A stretch of DNA of 64,000 nucleotides from an uncultured Acidimicrobiales bacterium (lineage in GTDB: Bacteria; Actinomycetota; Acidimicrobiia; Acidimicrobiales; SZUA-35). Within the stretch, counting starts at the first letter, position 1; every line of letters starts with the position of its first letter. The position numbers were made by a program, and so were the translations under genes. The stretch lies in the NCBI GenBank assembly GCA_937997485.1, contig CALKTH010000036.1:1-64000 (forward strand). Reading direction: 5' to 3'. The notes beneath the pieces are model-generated. The model did not search any database. It was given only the letters and a program-made list of their open reading frames with translations, and had not been told where the DNA came from. Of this stretch, positions 29,221 to 39,356 are shown piece by piece.

Positions 29221-30333
29221 TCAGGTAGAACGGAACTCTTCGGCGCGGGTTGCCAATGTCTGCAACACATCTTCGAACGCCTTGGCGAAGCTGGCGACGC
29301 CCTCGTCCTCGAGCTGTACGGCAACCTCTTCGAGATCAATACCGAATCCGGCGAGACCGTCCACGACGGCGTGAGCCGCGGCAACGTCCGCATCGACGGT
29401 GCGGGCCACAGTGCCGCGCTCTTCGAACGCCACCAAGGTCTTGTCCGGCAGCGTATTCACCGTGTCGGGACCGATCAGGGTGTCGACGTACAGCGTGTCG
29501 GGATAGTCGGGGTTCTTCGTGGACGTCGATGCCCACAACGGACGCTGCACGCGAGCCCCACGAGCGGCAAGCACATCCCATCGCTCTCCGCTGAAGGTGG
29601 CGAGGAAGTGCTCGTAGGCAATCTGCCCCTGCGCCACGGCGGCTTTGCCCATCAGCGCCTTGGCCTCGTCAGTTCCGATGTCTTCGAGGCGACGGTCGAC
29701 GTTCACGTCGACTCGGCTGATGAAGAACGAGGCAACCGACGAGATGTTCGAGAGGTCCGCCTCGGGGTTCGCCGCCGCGTAGTCCTCGAGGCCTGCGATG
29801 TACGCCTCCATGACAGCGGCGTAACGGCTCAGGCTGAAGATCAGCGTCACGTTGATCGAACGGCCTTCGCTGATCAGCGTGCGAATGGCCGGCACACCTT
29901 CGGCGGTCGCCGGCACCTTGATGTAGAGGTTGTTCGCTTCGATGCGATCGTCGAGTTCTCGGGCCGCAGCAACGGTCGCCGCTTCGTCATTGGCCAAGGT
30001 GGGGGACACCTCGATGGAGACGTAACCGTCTTCGCCTTCGCTCGAGTCGAACGTGGGCTTCAGCAACGCGAGCGCCGAGCGAATGTCGTCCACGGCAAGA
30101 TCCCAATAGGCCTCTTCAACGGACTTCCCGGCGCGGATGAAGGTCTCCAGGTCAGCGTCGTACTCGTCGCTGGAGATCATGGCGTTGGCGAAGATCGAGG
30201 GATTCGAGGTAAGGCCTCGCACGCCGCGATCAATCCAGTCCTGCATGGTTCCGTCGGCCATCCAGCCTCGACGGAGGTTGTCGAGCCAGGGGCTCTGGCC
30301 TTCTTGGTCGTAGAGATCGTGCAGACGGCTCAT
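29221..30333 (-). CDS. tal: Transaldolase
   Basis: MSRLHDLYDQEGQSPWLDNLRRGW, GVRGLTSNPSIFANA, NNLYIKVPATAEGVPAIRTL. Confidence 0.94.
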   Translation of the reverse strand: MSRLHDLYDQEGQSPWLDNLRRGWMADGTMQDWIDRGVRGLTSNPSIFANAMISSDEYDADLETFIRAGKSVEEAYWDLAVDDIRSALALLKPTFDSSEGEDGYVSIEVSPTLANDEAATVAAARELDDRIEANNLYIKVPATAEGVPAIRTLISEGRSINVTLIFSLSRYAAVMEAYIAGLEDYAAANPEADLSNISSVASFFISRVDVNVDRRLEDIGTDEAKALMGKAAVAQGQIAYEHFLATFSGERWDVLAARGARVQRPLWASTSTKNPDYPDTLYVDTLIGPDTVNTLPDKTLVAFEERGTVARTVDADVAAAHAVVDGLAGFGIDLEEVAVQLEDEGVASFAKAFEDVLQTLATRAEEFRST

Positions 30334-30386
30334 GAGTTGCGTTTCCTTTGGTTCAGTCGGACGGTTCGGAGAGAGGCAAGTGACGC

Positions 30387-32324
30387 TTAGTCCGCCAGGG
30401 CGGTGAGGAGCTCGTTCACCGTGGCCACCACGTTGTCGACGTTCATGCCGAGCTCGTCCATGGCGGTATCCCCAGGGGCCGAGGCACCGAAACGGTCGAT
30501 GCCGACGACTTGGTCGGCGTAGAGATCCCAACCGAGCGTCACACCAGCTTCAACGGCGACTCGAGGAAGGCTGAAGTCGATCACGGCCTGTTGGACATCC
30601 GAAGGCTGCGCCTCGAACGCTTCCCAACAAGGCATCGAGACGACCTTGGCCGTGACGTTGTGCTCCGCCAATGCATCTGCTGCGTCGAGGCACAACGACA
30701 CTTCGCTGCCGGTGCCGATCAACACGACATCGGCGTCCTCAGCATCACGGACCAGATAGGCCCCCTGGCTCACCGCATCGGCGGAGCTGGACTCGAGAAT
30801 GGGGAGGTTCTGGCGACTCATGATGAGCGCGGTAGGGCCGTCGTTCTCCAACGCGAGCTTCCAGGCCCCAGCGGCCTCGGTGGCGTCAGCCGGACGAACA
30901 ACAGCGAGTTCCGGAATCGCCCGCAGCGACATGATGTGCTCCACGGGTTGATGCGTGGGGCCATCTTCGCCAACACCGACCGAGTCGTGGGTGTACACAA
31001 AGATGCACTTGGCTTCGGAGATCGCAGCCATGCGAACCGCAGGCCGCATGTAGTCAGCGAACACGAGGAAGGTGCCGCCAAAGGGAAGCACACCACCGTG
31101 CTTCGCCGCTCCGACCAGGATCGATCCCATGCCGTGCTCGCGCACGCCGAAGTAGATCTGACGGCCCGCCGGGTCGGCTGCCGACTGCACGCCCATGTCC
31201 TTGAGCTGCGTCCCGGTGTTGCCAGTCAGATCGGCGCCGCCGCCGATGAGGCCGGGGACCACGTCGGCCAGTGAGGAAAGAACCGCCTGGGACGCCTTGC
31301 GAGTGGCCATCGAACCACCAGCCTCGAACGTCGGAAGCGCATCGGCCCAACCATCAGGCAGAAGCGGTGCCGGGTTCGGGTTGCGAGACTCCCACGCCTC
31401 ACGCTCGGTCGCACCACGCTGGCCGGCCTCGCGGTAGTAGGCGAGCACGGCGTCGGGCACCCAGAAAGGCTCGTCGGGAATCCCCATGACCTCTTTGGTT
31501 CGGGTGATGTCCTCGGCACCGAATGCCAGGCCGTGCGCCTCGTGCGTATCGGTGTGATCGGGGGAGGGGTAGCCGATGTGGCTCCGGAGCACGATGAGCG
31601 TGGGCTTGTCGGTGACGGTCTTGGCCCGGTCGAACGCCGCCTCCAGCGCGTCCAGGTCGTTCGCAACCTCGCCGATCTCATCGACGTCCCACCCGTAGGC
31701 CCGGAAGCGGGCCGGTTCGTCCTCGGTGAGAGACAGATCGGTATCACCGTCGATCGTGATGTGATTGTCGTCGTACACCACGACCAGACGACCGAGGCCG
31801 AGGTGCCCGGCGAGGGATGCGGCCTCGTGGCTCACACCCTCGGAAAGACAACCGTCGCCGGCGATCACGTACGTGAAGTGGTTCGTTGCGTCGTCGCCAT
31901 CACGGGCACGAAGCATCCGCTCGGCAATTGCCATACCCACACCATTGGCAAAGCCCTGGCCGAGTGGACCAGTCGTGACTTCGATGCCAGGAGTGTGCGC
32001 TTCGGGGTGCCCCGGTGTCTCCGAACCCCATTGGCGGAAGGCTTTGAGATCATCGAGCGTCAGTCCATGACCCGTGAGGTGCAGCATCGAATACTGAAGA
32101 ATCGAAGCATGTCCGGTCGAGAGAATGAAGCGATCTCGATCAGCCCAGGCCGGATCCGAGGCGTCGTACTTCATCACCCGGGTGTAGAGCACGTGAGCGA
32201 GGGGCGCGAGCGCCATCGCCGTGCCCTGGTGGCCGGACTTTGCGGCGGCGGGGGCATCCATTGCCAGGCCGCGGATCACGTCGATGCCGCGCTGTTCGAG
32301 GTCGGCGTCGGTCTGTGCGCTCAC
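30387..32324 (-). CDS. tkt: Transketolase
   Basis: SGHQGTAMALAPLAHVLYT, GPLGQGFANGVGMAIAERML, GDGCLSEGVSHEAASLAGHLGLGRLVVVYDDN. Confidence 0.95.
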   Translation of the reverse strand: MSAQTDADLEQRGIDVIRGLAMDAPAAAKSGHQGTAMALAPLAHVLYTRVMKYDASDPAWADRDRFILSTGHASILQYSMLHLTGHGLTLDDLKAFRQWGSETPGHPEAHTPGIEVTTGPLGQGFANGVGMAIAERMLRARDGDDATNHFTYVIAGDGCLSEGVSHEAASLAGHLGLGRLVVVYDDNHITIDGDTDLSLTEDEPARFRAYGWDVDEIGEVANDLDALEAAFDRAKTVTDKPTLIVLRSHIGYPSPDHTDTHEAHGLAFGAEDITRTKEVMGIPDEPFWVPDAVLAYYREAGQRGATEREAWESRNPNPAPLLPDGWADALPTFEAGGSMATRKASQAVLSSLADVVPGLIGGGADLTGNTGTQLKDMGVQSAADPAGRQIYFGVREHGMGSILVGAAKHGGVLPFGGTFLVFADYMRPAVRMAAISEAKCIFVYTHDSVGVGEDGPTHQPVEHIMSLRAIPELAVVRPADATEAAGAWKLALENDGPTALIMSRQNLPILESSSADAVSQGAYLVRDAEDADVVLIGTGSEVSLCLDAADALAEHNVTAKVVSMPCWEAFEAQPSDVQQAVIDFSLPRVAVEAGVTLGWDLYADQVVGIDRFGASAPGDTAMDELGMNVDNVVATVNELLTALAD

Positions 32325-32412
32325 GCTGGGTTCCTTGGTTCGGGGGTGCGGTGCGGAAGGTTCAGCACTCGGGGAGGGTGCTCGAGAAACGGGTTTCTGA
32401 ACGGCCGCCACG

Positions 32413-33531
32413 CTAGCCGTGGAAGACCGCCACTGTTGCCGTGAACCCGTGCACAGCGTTCTGGATTCCGATCGGGCCGATTTCGCCCGCGCAGAACATG
32501 CCGGCGACACCACCGCGCGTGAGTTCCTGAACCACCAAAGCGTCTTGGTGTGGCTCGTGGAACATGTGCGTGCCCCGTCCGTTGCAGGTGAACACCAGCG
32601 CTCCGTCCCCTTCGACCATCAGATGGGCCAGGTCTGCAGAAGCCGATTCAGCATCGCGGACTTGGAACTGCACGAGCTGACCCACTTCCACGATGGCGCT
32701 GACGGCAATGGCACCGGAGTCCCGCTCCACGCCCATCACGCCCCGGATCAGGAAGTCGCCTTGCGTATATGCCTCACGCTGTTCATTGGCGACGATCCCG
32801 ATGTGGAGCCCTCGGGCTGCGCATTCTCGGTCGGCTGGCGAGAGCTCCTCGATCAATGCCTGGAGCCGCTCCATCGCCGGCACACCAGCCAACTCGTGCA
32901 TCAGATTTCGCTCGGCCTTCGTGATGACCCAGGGCTCGCCAATCGGGCGGCACCCCTGGCTGACGACAGGGGTCACGGTGTCCGAGGGAAGGAGCACGCC
33001 AACGGCACCCTCGGTGAACTCTTCATCGTTCAGCCACAGACGATTCCCACCCGGTGTGTTGGATGCCGAGGCCAGCCCACCCAGCACCGGCACCCCCTGG
33101 GGCAGCGCCCCGAAGAGGGCGTCCATCGGGAACGAGAACGGCTCGGCGAGAAGCAACATCGTCGAGTCGTCGAGCTCCTCGGGTACACCGAGAATCGGCG
33201 TGTCTGGCCTCGGGTGGAGCGCCTCCATCCGCACCGGGATCACGGGACCAGTGGCCCCGGCCCAGATCGAGACCGACGGGCCGTTTTCGGCCTCGAGCCC
33301 GCCTCCAATACTGCCGATGGCAGTGCAACCGATGAGAGTCTCGGGAGCAATCAGTCTGTGGACTGCCTCGACGATCTGACCCATTTGGGCCATCGGCCCT
33401 CCAGCGACGAAGAGCACGGCCAGATCAACCGGTTGCTCGCCGAGCTGCTCAAGCACCGAGGCGATCGCTTCACCGGCGGCGTCGGCCGCAACGGGGTGCG
33501 TCGACATCCCAGCGACGAATCGTCGGTCCAT
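32413..33531 (-). CDS. FIST signal-transduction domain protein (FIST_N/FIST_C)
   Basis: LIGCTAIGSIGGGLEAENGPSVSIWAG, MGVERDSGAIAVSAIVEVGQLVQFQVRDAESA, C-terminal AGMFCAGEIGPIG. Confidence 0.82.
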   Translation of the reverse strand: MDRRFVAGMSTHPVAADAAGEAIASVLEQLGEQPVDLAVLFVAGGPMAQMGQIVEAVHRLIAPETLIGCTAIGSIGGGLEAENGPSVSIWAGATGPVIPVRMEALHPRPDTPILGVPEELDDSTMLLLAEPFSFPMDALFGALPQGVPVLGGLASASNTPGGNRLWLNDEEFTEGAVGVLLPSDTVTPVVSQGCRPIGEPWVITKAERNLMHELAGVPAMERLQALIEELSPADRECAARGLHIGIVANEQREAYTQGDFLIRGVMGVERDSGAIAVSAIVEVGQLVQFQVRDAESASADLAHLMVEGDGALVFTCNGRGTHMFHEPHQDALVVQELTRGGVAGMFCAGEIGPIGIQNAVHGFTATVAVFHG

Positions 33532-33543
33532 GTGCCGAGGCGC

Positions 33544-33948
33544 CTACGCCGTGACCGGCGGGAGCAGCGTGTAGGGCACCACTCGAGCAGGCCCCTGATC
33601 GATCCGACATTGGGCAACGACCGTGCCGTACTGCTCGAACGCGAGGTCGGCACGAACCAACCGGTAGTTGAATTTGCCGGGCTCAATCTCGAGTGCCTGG
33701 ACGTTGCGCGCCATCGGCTCGCTGTCTTCAGCCGCATCCGACATTCGGAAGGTCACTTCCAACGCACCAGTCGACTTGCCGTCGTCCGGGCACCACACGA
33801 GCACCACCAGGTGGGGCGCAACGGTGCACGGCACAGGGGCCGGCGCTGGAGCGGAGAACTGGATGCCGCCCAAATCGATCCGCGTAGAGGGACCGGGCAC
33901 CGGCCGCAGATTGATGTCGTCCATGAATAGTGCGGCAATGATCTCCAT
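33544..33948 (-). CDS. Hypothetical protein
   Basis: MEIIAALFMDDINLRPVPGPSTRIDLGGIQFSAPAPAPVPCTVAPHLVVLVWCP; overlapping alternative frames make start uncertain. Confidence 0.5.
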   Translation of the reverse strand: MEIIAALFMDDINLRPVPGPSTRIDLGGIQFSAPAPAPVPCTVAPHLVVLVWCPDDGKSTGALEVTFRMSDAAEDSEPMARNVQALEIEPGKFNYRLVRADLAFEQYGTVVAQCRIDQGPARVVPYTLLPPVTA

Positions 33949-33994
33949 CGGCGGAACGGTACCCAACGACGAGCAGGCTTTGTAGCGTCGGGTT

Positions 33995-34594
33995 GTGGCT
34001 GACCCTTCGACCCGAGATGTGATTCTGCGTGAAGCCCGGTCGTGCTTCGCAAACCAGGGCTTCGAAGGCACGTCCCTGAACGACATCGCGGCCGGCGTCG
34101 GCATCCGTCGCCCGAGCCTGTTGCACTACTTTCCGTCCAAGGAAGCGATCTACCGTCAGCTGATGGAAGAGGCACTCGCCGACTGGGGCCTCCGTATCCA
34201 AGAGGCTCGGGGACTCGACCTCGATGGCTGGGAGCTGGTCGACGTGGTGCTTGAAGCCAGCTTCGACTTCATGCGGACAAACCCCGACGTTGTCCAGATC
34301 GTGCGGCGCGAAGCGCTGAGTGATCAAGGCCACCTCGGTTTCAATCTCGGCACAGCCTTGCAACCCTTCTTCCGCCGGGCTGTCGCGTTCTTCGAGCGGG
34401 AGATGGCCAACGGGCGGTTCCGGGCCCATGATGCCGAGCACCTGGTGCTCACGGGCTACGGCGCTCTTCTCACCTATTTTTCCGATCGCAGCATGCTGGA
34501 GGGTCTCATCGACGACGACCCGTACTCGCAGAAGGCACTCGAGGCCCGTTTCACCCACATGAAGTCGTTTATCCGAGCGGCCCTCGAGCCCTAA
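33995..34594 (+). CDS. TetR/AcrR-family transcriptional regulator
   Basis: TRDVILREARSCFANQGFEGTSLNDIAAGVGIRRPSLLHYFPSKEAIYRQLM. Confidence 0.93.
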   Translation: MADPSTRDVILREARSCFANQGFEGTSLNDIAAGVGIRRPSLLHYFPSKEAIYRQLMEEALADWGLRIQEARGLDLDGWELVDVVLEASFDFMRTNPDVVQIVRREALSDQGHLGFNLGTALQPFFRRAVAFFEREMANGRFRAHDAEHLVLTGYGALLTYFSDRSMLEGLIDDDPYSQKALEARFTHMKSFIRAALEP

Positions 34595-34680
34595 CACCGC
34601 GACCGTCATCACGGTGCGTTTTCGTACCGCTCGGGCTGACATTTCGCTCTTCAGATCGGGTGGCCTACTGTCGGCGGCCA

Positions 34681-35324
34681 TGTCGAGAACACTCTCCGAA
34701 GCCGAGTCGAAGGCCCTGCTGGCACCGCACGGCGTACCGTTCCCCGCCGAGCACATCGTGGGCGACGCTGAGGCTGCCGTGGCCGCGGCTGAAGCGTTGG
34801 GAAGTCCCGTCGTCGCCAAGCTGAATGGCGACGCCATTGCCCACAAGACTGAGCGTGGTCTGGTGAGATTGAACCTGGCGTCTGCCGAGACTGTTCGCTC
34901 TGCCGCCAGTGACTTGCTGGCCGCCGCCCGGCCCGAGGACGGTGATGTGTCGGTGCTCGTGGCCCCCATGATCGCGTCGAATCGCGAGTTCATCTGTGGT
35001 GTGTCGACCGATCCTCAATTCGGACCCACGGTGCTGCTCGGTGTCGGCGGCATCCTCGCCGAAGCCATCGCCGACGTGTCGATCCGCTTGGCCCCCATCT
35101 CCGAACACGACGCTCACGACATGATCGACGACCTGCAAACACAAGACCTTCTCGGTGCCTTTCGGGGCGAGGCCGCCGTCGATCGAGCCGGACTCGTCAC
35201 GCTCCTCATGGCCCTGTCGGACACCGTCGCAGCCGTTCCTGAGATTCAATCCATCGATCTGAACCCCGTCCTGATTCACAACGGCAGTCCAGTCGCCGTC
35301 GATGCGCTCGTTGAGGTCGCCTGA
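34681..35324 (+). CDS. ATP-grasp acetate-CoA ligase (NDP-forming) beta-type subunit
   Basis: LSEAESKALLAPHGVPFP, SPVVAKLNGDAIAHKTERGLVRLNL, ECGVS-type loop (FICGVSTDPQFGPTVLLGVGG). Confidence 0.85.
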
Positions 35325-36811
35325 TGTCCGACATGATCACCGCGAAGCATTCCGCCGCACAGTTCCGTGCGCTCTTCGACCCTCGGGGCGTGGTTGTTGC
35401 CGGTGCTTCGACCCATCCCGGCAAGTTTGGCTTCGTCAGCCTGCACAACATTCTCGCCTCCGGCTACAACGGCAAGGTCTTCGGCACCAACCGTGACGGG
35501 TCGGAGGTCCTCGGTGTCCAGTGCGTTCCTTCGGTAGACGACCTGCCAGCGGGAGAGATCGACCTCGTCTTCGTTTGCACGCCGGCATCGGCGAATCCCG
35601 ACCTTCTTCGTTCGTGCGCGGCCAAGGGCATCACGGCAGCGTTCATCACCAGCGCGGGATATGGCGAAGCAGGGGATGAGGGCCGCATCGCCCAAGAGGA
35701 ACTGGTAGCCCTCGCCGACGACCTCGGCATCTTGCTCGCCGGACCGAACGGCCAGGGCGTCGTCTCCACCCCTGCCGGATTGTGCGCTCAGATCGTGGCC
35801 CCAAACCCACCAGCGGGTTCGATTGGTGTGGCGAGCCAGAGCGGCAACTTCGTCTCGAGCTTCCTGAATTGGTCTCGCCAGACCGGTGTTGGAATCAGTC
35901 GGGCGGTGTCCGCCGGCAATGCGGCCGCGGTCAACGTGCCGGACTTCCTGTCCTTCTATGCCCAAGACGATGAGACCAAGGTTGGCCTCGCTTACGTCGA
36001 AGGCATCGAAGACGGCCGCGGCTTCTACGAGGCGGTCAAGGCGGTTGCCGAGCACAAGCCCCTGGTTGTGGTCAAGGGCGGAGCCACCGCCGGAGGCGCC
36101 CGAGCAGCGGCCAGTCATACCGGCAGCCTCGCATCCGATGATCGGGTCTTCGACGGCGCCATGCGACAGGCCGGAGTCGTTCGAGCCGCAACGGTGGAAG
36201 AAGCTTTCGAGGCTGCGGCGACCTTCGCCACCCAGCCCATTCCATCGGGCAACCGAGTCGTGGTGATGACGACGGCTGGCGGCTGGGGCGTGGTCACCGC
36301 TGATGCGATTCACGCCAGCGACTTGGAGCTGGTGACGCTCCCCGAAGACCTCTTGGCGGAGATCGACACCAAGCTTCCGCCACGGTGGAGTAGGAACAAT
36401 CCGGTCGATCTTGCTGGTGGCGAAACTCGAGACACCATCCCTGAAGTGATGGAAATGATCGCCAGGCACGAGAGCGTGGACGCCATCGTCTACTTGGGGC
36501 TTGGCATCCAGTCGAATCAAGCACGGATGATGCGAGAGGGCGCCTACTACCCGGACCACGGCCTCGAACGAATCGTGGAATATCACGAGCGACAGGATCG
36601 GCGCTTCGCCGAGGCCGCTGCAGAGATCTCGGCCCGCACCGGCAAGCCCATCCTCACCGCCACGGAGCTCGGTACCGCCGATCCCGACAATGCCGGCCCC
36701 GCAGCCGTCCGCGATTCGGGTCGCCTCTGCTATGGCTCGGCCAACCGGGCCGTCACGGCTCTTGGGCATCTTTGGCGATACGCCAAGTTCCGTCAGGATC
36801 GAGCGGGCTGA
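35324..36811 (+). CDS. CoA-binding / NDP-forming acyl-CoA synthetase alpha-type subunit
   Basis: FDPRGVVVAGASTHPGKFGFVSLHNIL, GPNGQGVVSTP, SQSGNFVSSFLNWS, ASHTGSLASDDRVFDGAMRQAGVVRA. Confidence 0.9.
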   Translation: MSDMITAKHSAAQFRALFDPRGVVVAGASTHPGKFGFVSLHNILASGYNGKVFGTNRDGSEVLGVQCVPSVDDLPAGEIDLVFVCTPASANPDLLRSCAAKGITAAFITSAGYGEAGDEGRIAQEELVALADDLGILLAGPNGQGVVSTPAGLCAQIVAPNPPAGSIGVASQSGNFVSSFLNWSRQTGVGISRAVSAGNAAAVNVPDFLSFYAQDDETKVGLAYVEGIEDGRGFYEAVKAVAEHKPLVVVKGGATAGGARAAASHTGSLASDDRVFDGAMRQAGVVRAATVEEAFEAAATFATQPIPSGNRVVVMTTAGGWGVVTADAIHASDLELVTLPEDLLAEIDTKLPPRWSRNNPVDLAGGETRDTIPEVMEMIARHESVDAIVYLGLGIQSNQARMMREGAYYPDHGLERIVEYHERQDRRFAEAAAEISARTGKPILTATELGTADPDNAGPAAVRDSGRLCYGSANRAVTALGHLWRYAKFRQDRAG

Positions 36812-36867
36812 GCCGCACCCCAGCGGGGCACCGCGAACCCGGACCAGGGCGGCACTAGTCTGCTGGA

Positions 36868-38340
36868 GTGTCACTGGCTCAGTCCCTCCGACGTTGGATT
36901 CCGCCCGTCGTTTTGGCGGGAGTTGCCTTCGGCACATGGCAGGCAGCCAAGGCGGCAGACAGCGACAACGTCAGCGTCGACCGAGTCGAGCACGCGGCCG
37001 AGCTCGGCACCGCGCTTCTGTCCCCGCGTCGCATCCCGGAGACGTTGCAAGCCCCGGTGGCTGACGACGCCATCCAGCCAGCCATCGAGGCGTTCGTCCA
37101 ACGTCTGGGTGACAATCCCAGCTGCCTCGTGATCGAGGTCGACGGCCGAGTCTTGGCTGATGTCGGGTCGAATGTTGGTCTGATTCCTGCGTCAAACCAG
37201 AAGCTGCTCACCACGTTCGTGGCCTTGCGTCAGTTCGGGCCAGAGCATCGCTTCACGACTCGTGTGCTGGCCGACGGCACGACAACAGACGGTGTGCTCG
37301 AGGGGGACCTGTACTTCGTCGGCGGCGGTGATCCGTTCCTCACCACAGCTGAATGGCGAGCCCAGTACGACGTCCGGGATGAGGAGGACAACCTGATTCC
37401 TCCGGCATACCCGCGAAACTTCTCCTCCCTCGAGTCCCTGGCCGACGAGATCGCCGCGACAGGCATCACGCAGATCACCGGGAGCGTCGTGGGCGATGAA
37501 GCGCTGTTCGACAGTGAACGGCAGGGCCCGTGGGCGGGTCGGTTGATTGCCCAGAACCAGTCCGGACCCCTGTCGGCGCTCGCAGTAAATGAAGGGTTCG
37601 CGAGCTGGGGCCAAACGCCCCGAGCCGGTGATCGGATCAAGTCAGAGAATCCGCCGCTCCAAGCAGCGGACGAACTGGCTCGCCTGCTGTCCGAGCGAGG
37701 AATTGCCGTAGGGGGCACAACGAGCGGCACGGCGCCGCCGTCAGCCTCAGAGATCGCCGCAATCGAGTCCGCCACCATGCTGCAGCTCATCACCGACGTG
37801 AACAGCTACTCGAGCAACTACGGGGCTGAGGTACTGCTGAAGCACATCGGTGTCGCTGGCGGCCAGGCTGGAAGCACCAGCGGAGGAGCGGCCGCCATGA
37901 TCGCCGCACTGGATGCAACCCCGGGCCTGTCGACCGAGGGCCTCAAGATCCTCGACGGATCCGGCCTCTCAGAACAGAATCTGATGACCTGCGACTTCCT
38001 GAACGACCTGCTGCTCGCGGCCGGACCGAACTCCGACTTCGTTCGCAGTCTCTCCATCGGTGGCGAACGCGGATCGCTTGCTGGCCGCCACGTCGACACC
38101 TCCGTCGATGGGAACCTCTTCGCCAAAACGGGCACGTTGAATTCAGCGACGGCCCTCAGCGGGGTGTTGGAGTCTCCGCTCGACCCGGATGTCGACCTGT
38201 CGTTCAGCTACATCTCGAATGCCGAGCTCATCGCTCGTGAGCTCCCCGGCCTGCAAGAACCCTTCATCGAACAACTGGCGACATATCCGGATGCGCCATC
38301 GATCGACGATCTCGACCCCCTGCCGCCGTCGTCCTCATGA
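36868..38340 (+). CDS. dacB: D-alanyl-D-alanine carboxypeptidase/endopeptidase (PBP4 family)
   Basis: PASNQKLLTTFVAL (SxxK), SYSSNYGAEVLLKHIG (SxN), FAKTGTLNSATALSGVL (KTG). Confidence 0.9.
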   Translation: MSLAQSLRRWIPPVVLAGVAFGTWQAAKAADSDNVSVDRVEHAAELGTALLSPRRIPETLQAPVADDAIQPAIEAFVQRLGDNPSCLVIEVDGRVLADVGSNVGLIPASNQKLLTTFVALRQFGPEHRFTTRVLADGTTTDGVLEGDLYFVGGGDPFLTTAEWRAQYDVRDEEDNLIPPAYPRNFSSLESLADEIAATGITQITGSVVGDEALFDSERQGPWAGRLIAQNQSGPLSALAVNEGFASWGQTPRAGDRIKSENPPLQAADELARLLSERGIAVGGTTSGTAPPSASEIAAIESATMLQLITDVNSYSSNYGAEVLLKHIGVAGGQAGSTSGGAAAMIAALDATPGLSTEGLKILDGSGLSEQNLMTCDFLNDLLLAAGPNSDFVRSLSIGGERGSLAGRHVDTSVDGNLFAKTGTLNSATALSGVLESPLDPDVDLSFSYISNAELIARELPGLQEPFIEQLATYPDAPSIDDLDPLPPSSS

Positions 38341-38948
38341 CGATCCTTCCGCTCTTTCCCCTGGGGTCGCCGCTGCTACCGGCCATGGTCCTCCCGCTTC
38401 ACCTCTTCGAGGAGCGTTATCGCCAGCTCATCGCCGACGTCATGAACGGCGGAGAAGAATTCGGCGTCGTGCTCATCGAGAAGGGCTTCGAGGTCGGCGG
38501 TGACGATGTCCGAGCCGGTGTGGGAACGGTTGCCAGAGTGCTTGAAGCTGAAGAGTTCGATGACGGCCGATGGTTCATTGTCACGGTCGGCACCCGTCGC
38601 TTCCGGGTCGTGAACTGGCTCGAAGACGATCCGTACCCGCGAGCAGAGGTCGAGGATTGGCCGGACGAGCCGCTGCACATCGACTTGACCGAGCAGGTCG
38701 GTGAGGTCATCAAGACCTTCACTCGCTGCATGGGTCTGGCCGCCGAGGCGGGCTACGACGTCGGCCAAGTGCCAGAGATCAGCCCTGATCCCGAGATAGG
38801 CGTCACGCAACTGGCCGCGCTTGCGCCGGTGAACGCTCACGATCGTCATCAGTTTCTTTGTGCGCCAGGGCCGCCGGAACGCCTGGATCTCATCGCCTCG
38901 TCGCTGGAAGCAGCCGTTGATCGCTTCCGATTCGAATTGACCGACTAG
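38337..38948 (+). CDS. LON peptidase substrate-binding (LonN) domain protein
   Basis: MTILPLFPLGSPLLPAMVLPLHLFEERYRQLIADVMNGGEEFGVVLI. Confidence 0.9.
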   Translation: MTILPLFPLGSPLLPAMVLPLHLFEERYRQLIADVMNGGEEFGVVLIEKGFEVGGDDVRAGVGTVARVLEAEEFDDGRWFIVTVGTRRFRVVNWLEDDPYPRAEVEDWPDEPLHIDLTEQVGEVIKTFTRCMGLAAEAGYDVGQVPEISPDPEIGVTQLAALAPVNAHDRHQFLCAPGPPERLDLIASSLEAAVDRFRFELTD

Positions 38949-39038
38949 CGTCCGATTCGAATTGACCCGGAAGAGTCTTGCTCGCTGGGTCGAACGCCCT
39001 ACACTCGGCGGGTCCCTGACAACGGAAAGAGCAACAAA

Positions 39039-39356
39039 GTGGCGAAGGCGAGTCCATTCGAAGAGGCGCAGCAGCTCCAGAAGATGATGGTGACCTACGC
39101 CAAGCAGGAAACCGTCGATCCGCTGAAGACGCTGGCCAAGTACGTCGGCCTCGGCATTGCCGGTGCCGTCATGATCTTCATGGGTGCCCTCTTCCTCGGA
39201 ATGGGAACGCTCCGGTTCCTGCAGAGCGAGGTTTCCTCGTTCGAAGGCGGAGGCTGGGGATCGCTCGTGCCGTATCTCGGCGGACTCGGCACGTTGCTCG
39301 TGCTCATCCTCCTCACACTCTTCGGATTCCTCCGGGCCAAGAAAGCGCTGTCATGA
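39039..39356 (+). CDS. Hypothetical small membrane protein (holin-superfamily-III-like topology)
   Basis: Two TM segments, N-terminal MAKASPFEEAQQLQKMM. Confidence 0.6.
   Translation: MAKASPFEEAQQLQKMMVTYAKQETVDPLKTLAKYVGLGIAGAVMIFMGALFLGMGTLRFLQSEVSSFEGGGWGSLVPYLGGLGTLLVLILLTLFGFLRAKKALS

Noticed and set aside
35276-36937. 553-aa antisense ORF over the acyl-CoA synthetase alpha gene
   Set aside because: Sense frame is clearly conserved; antisense translation has no recognisable domain
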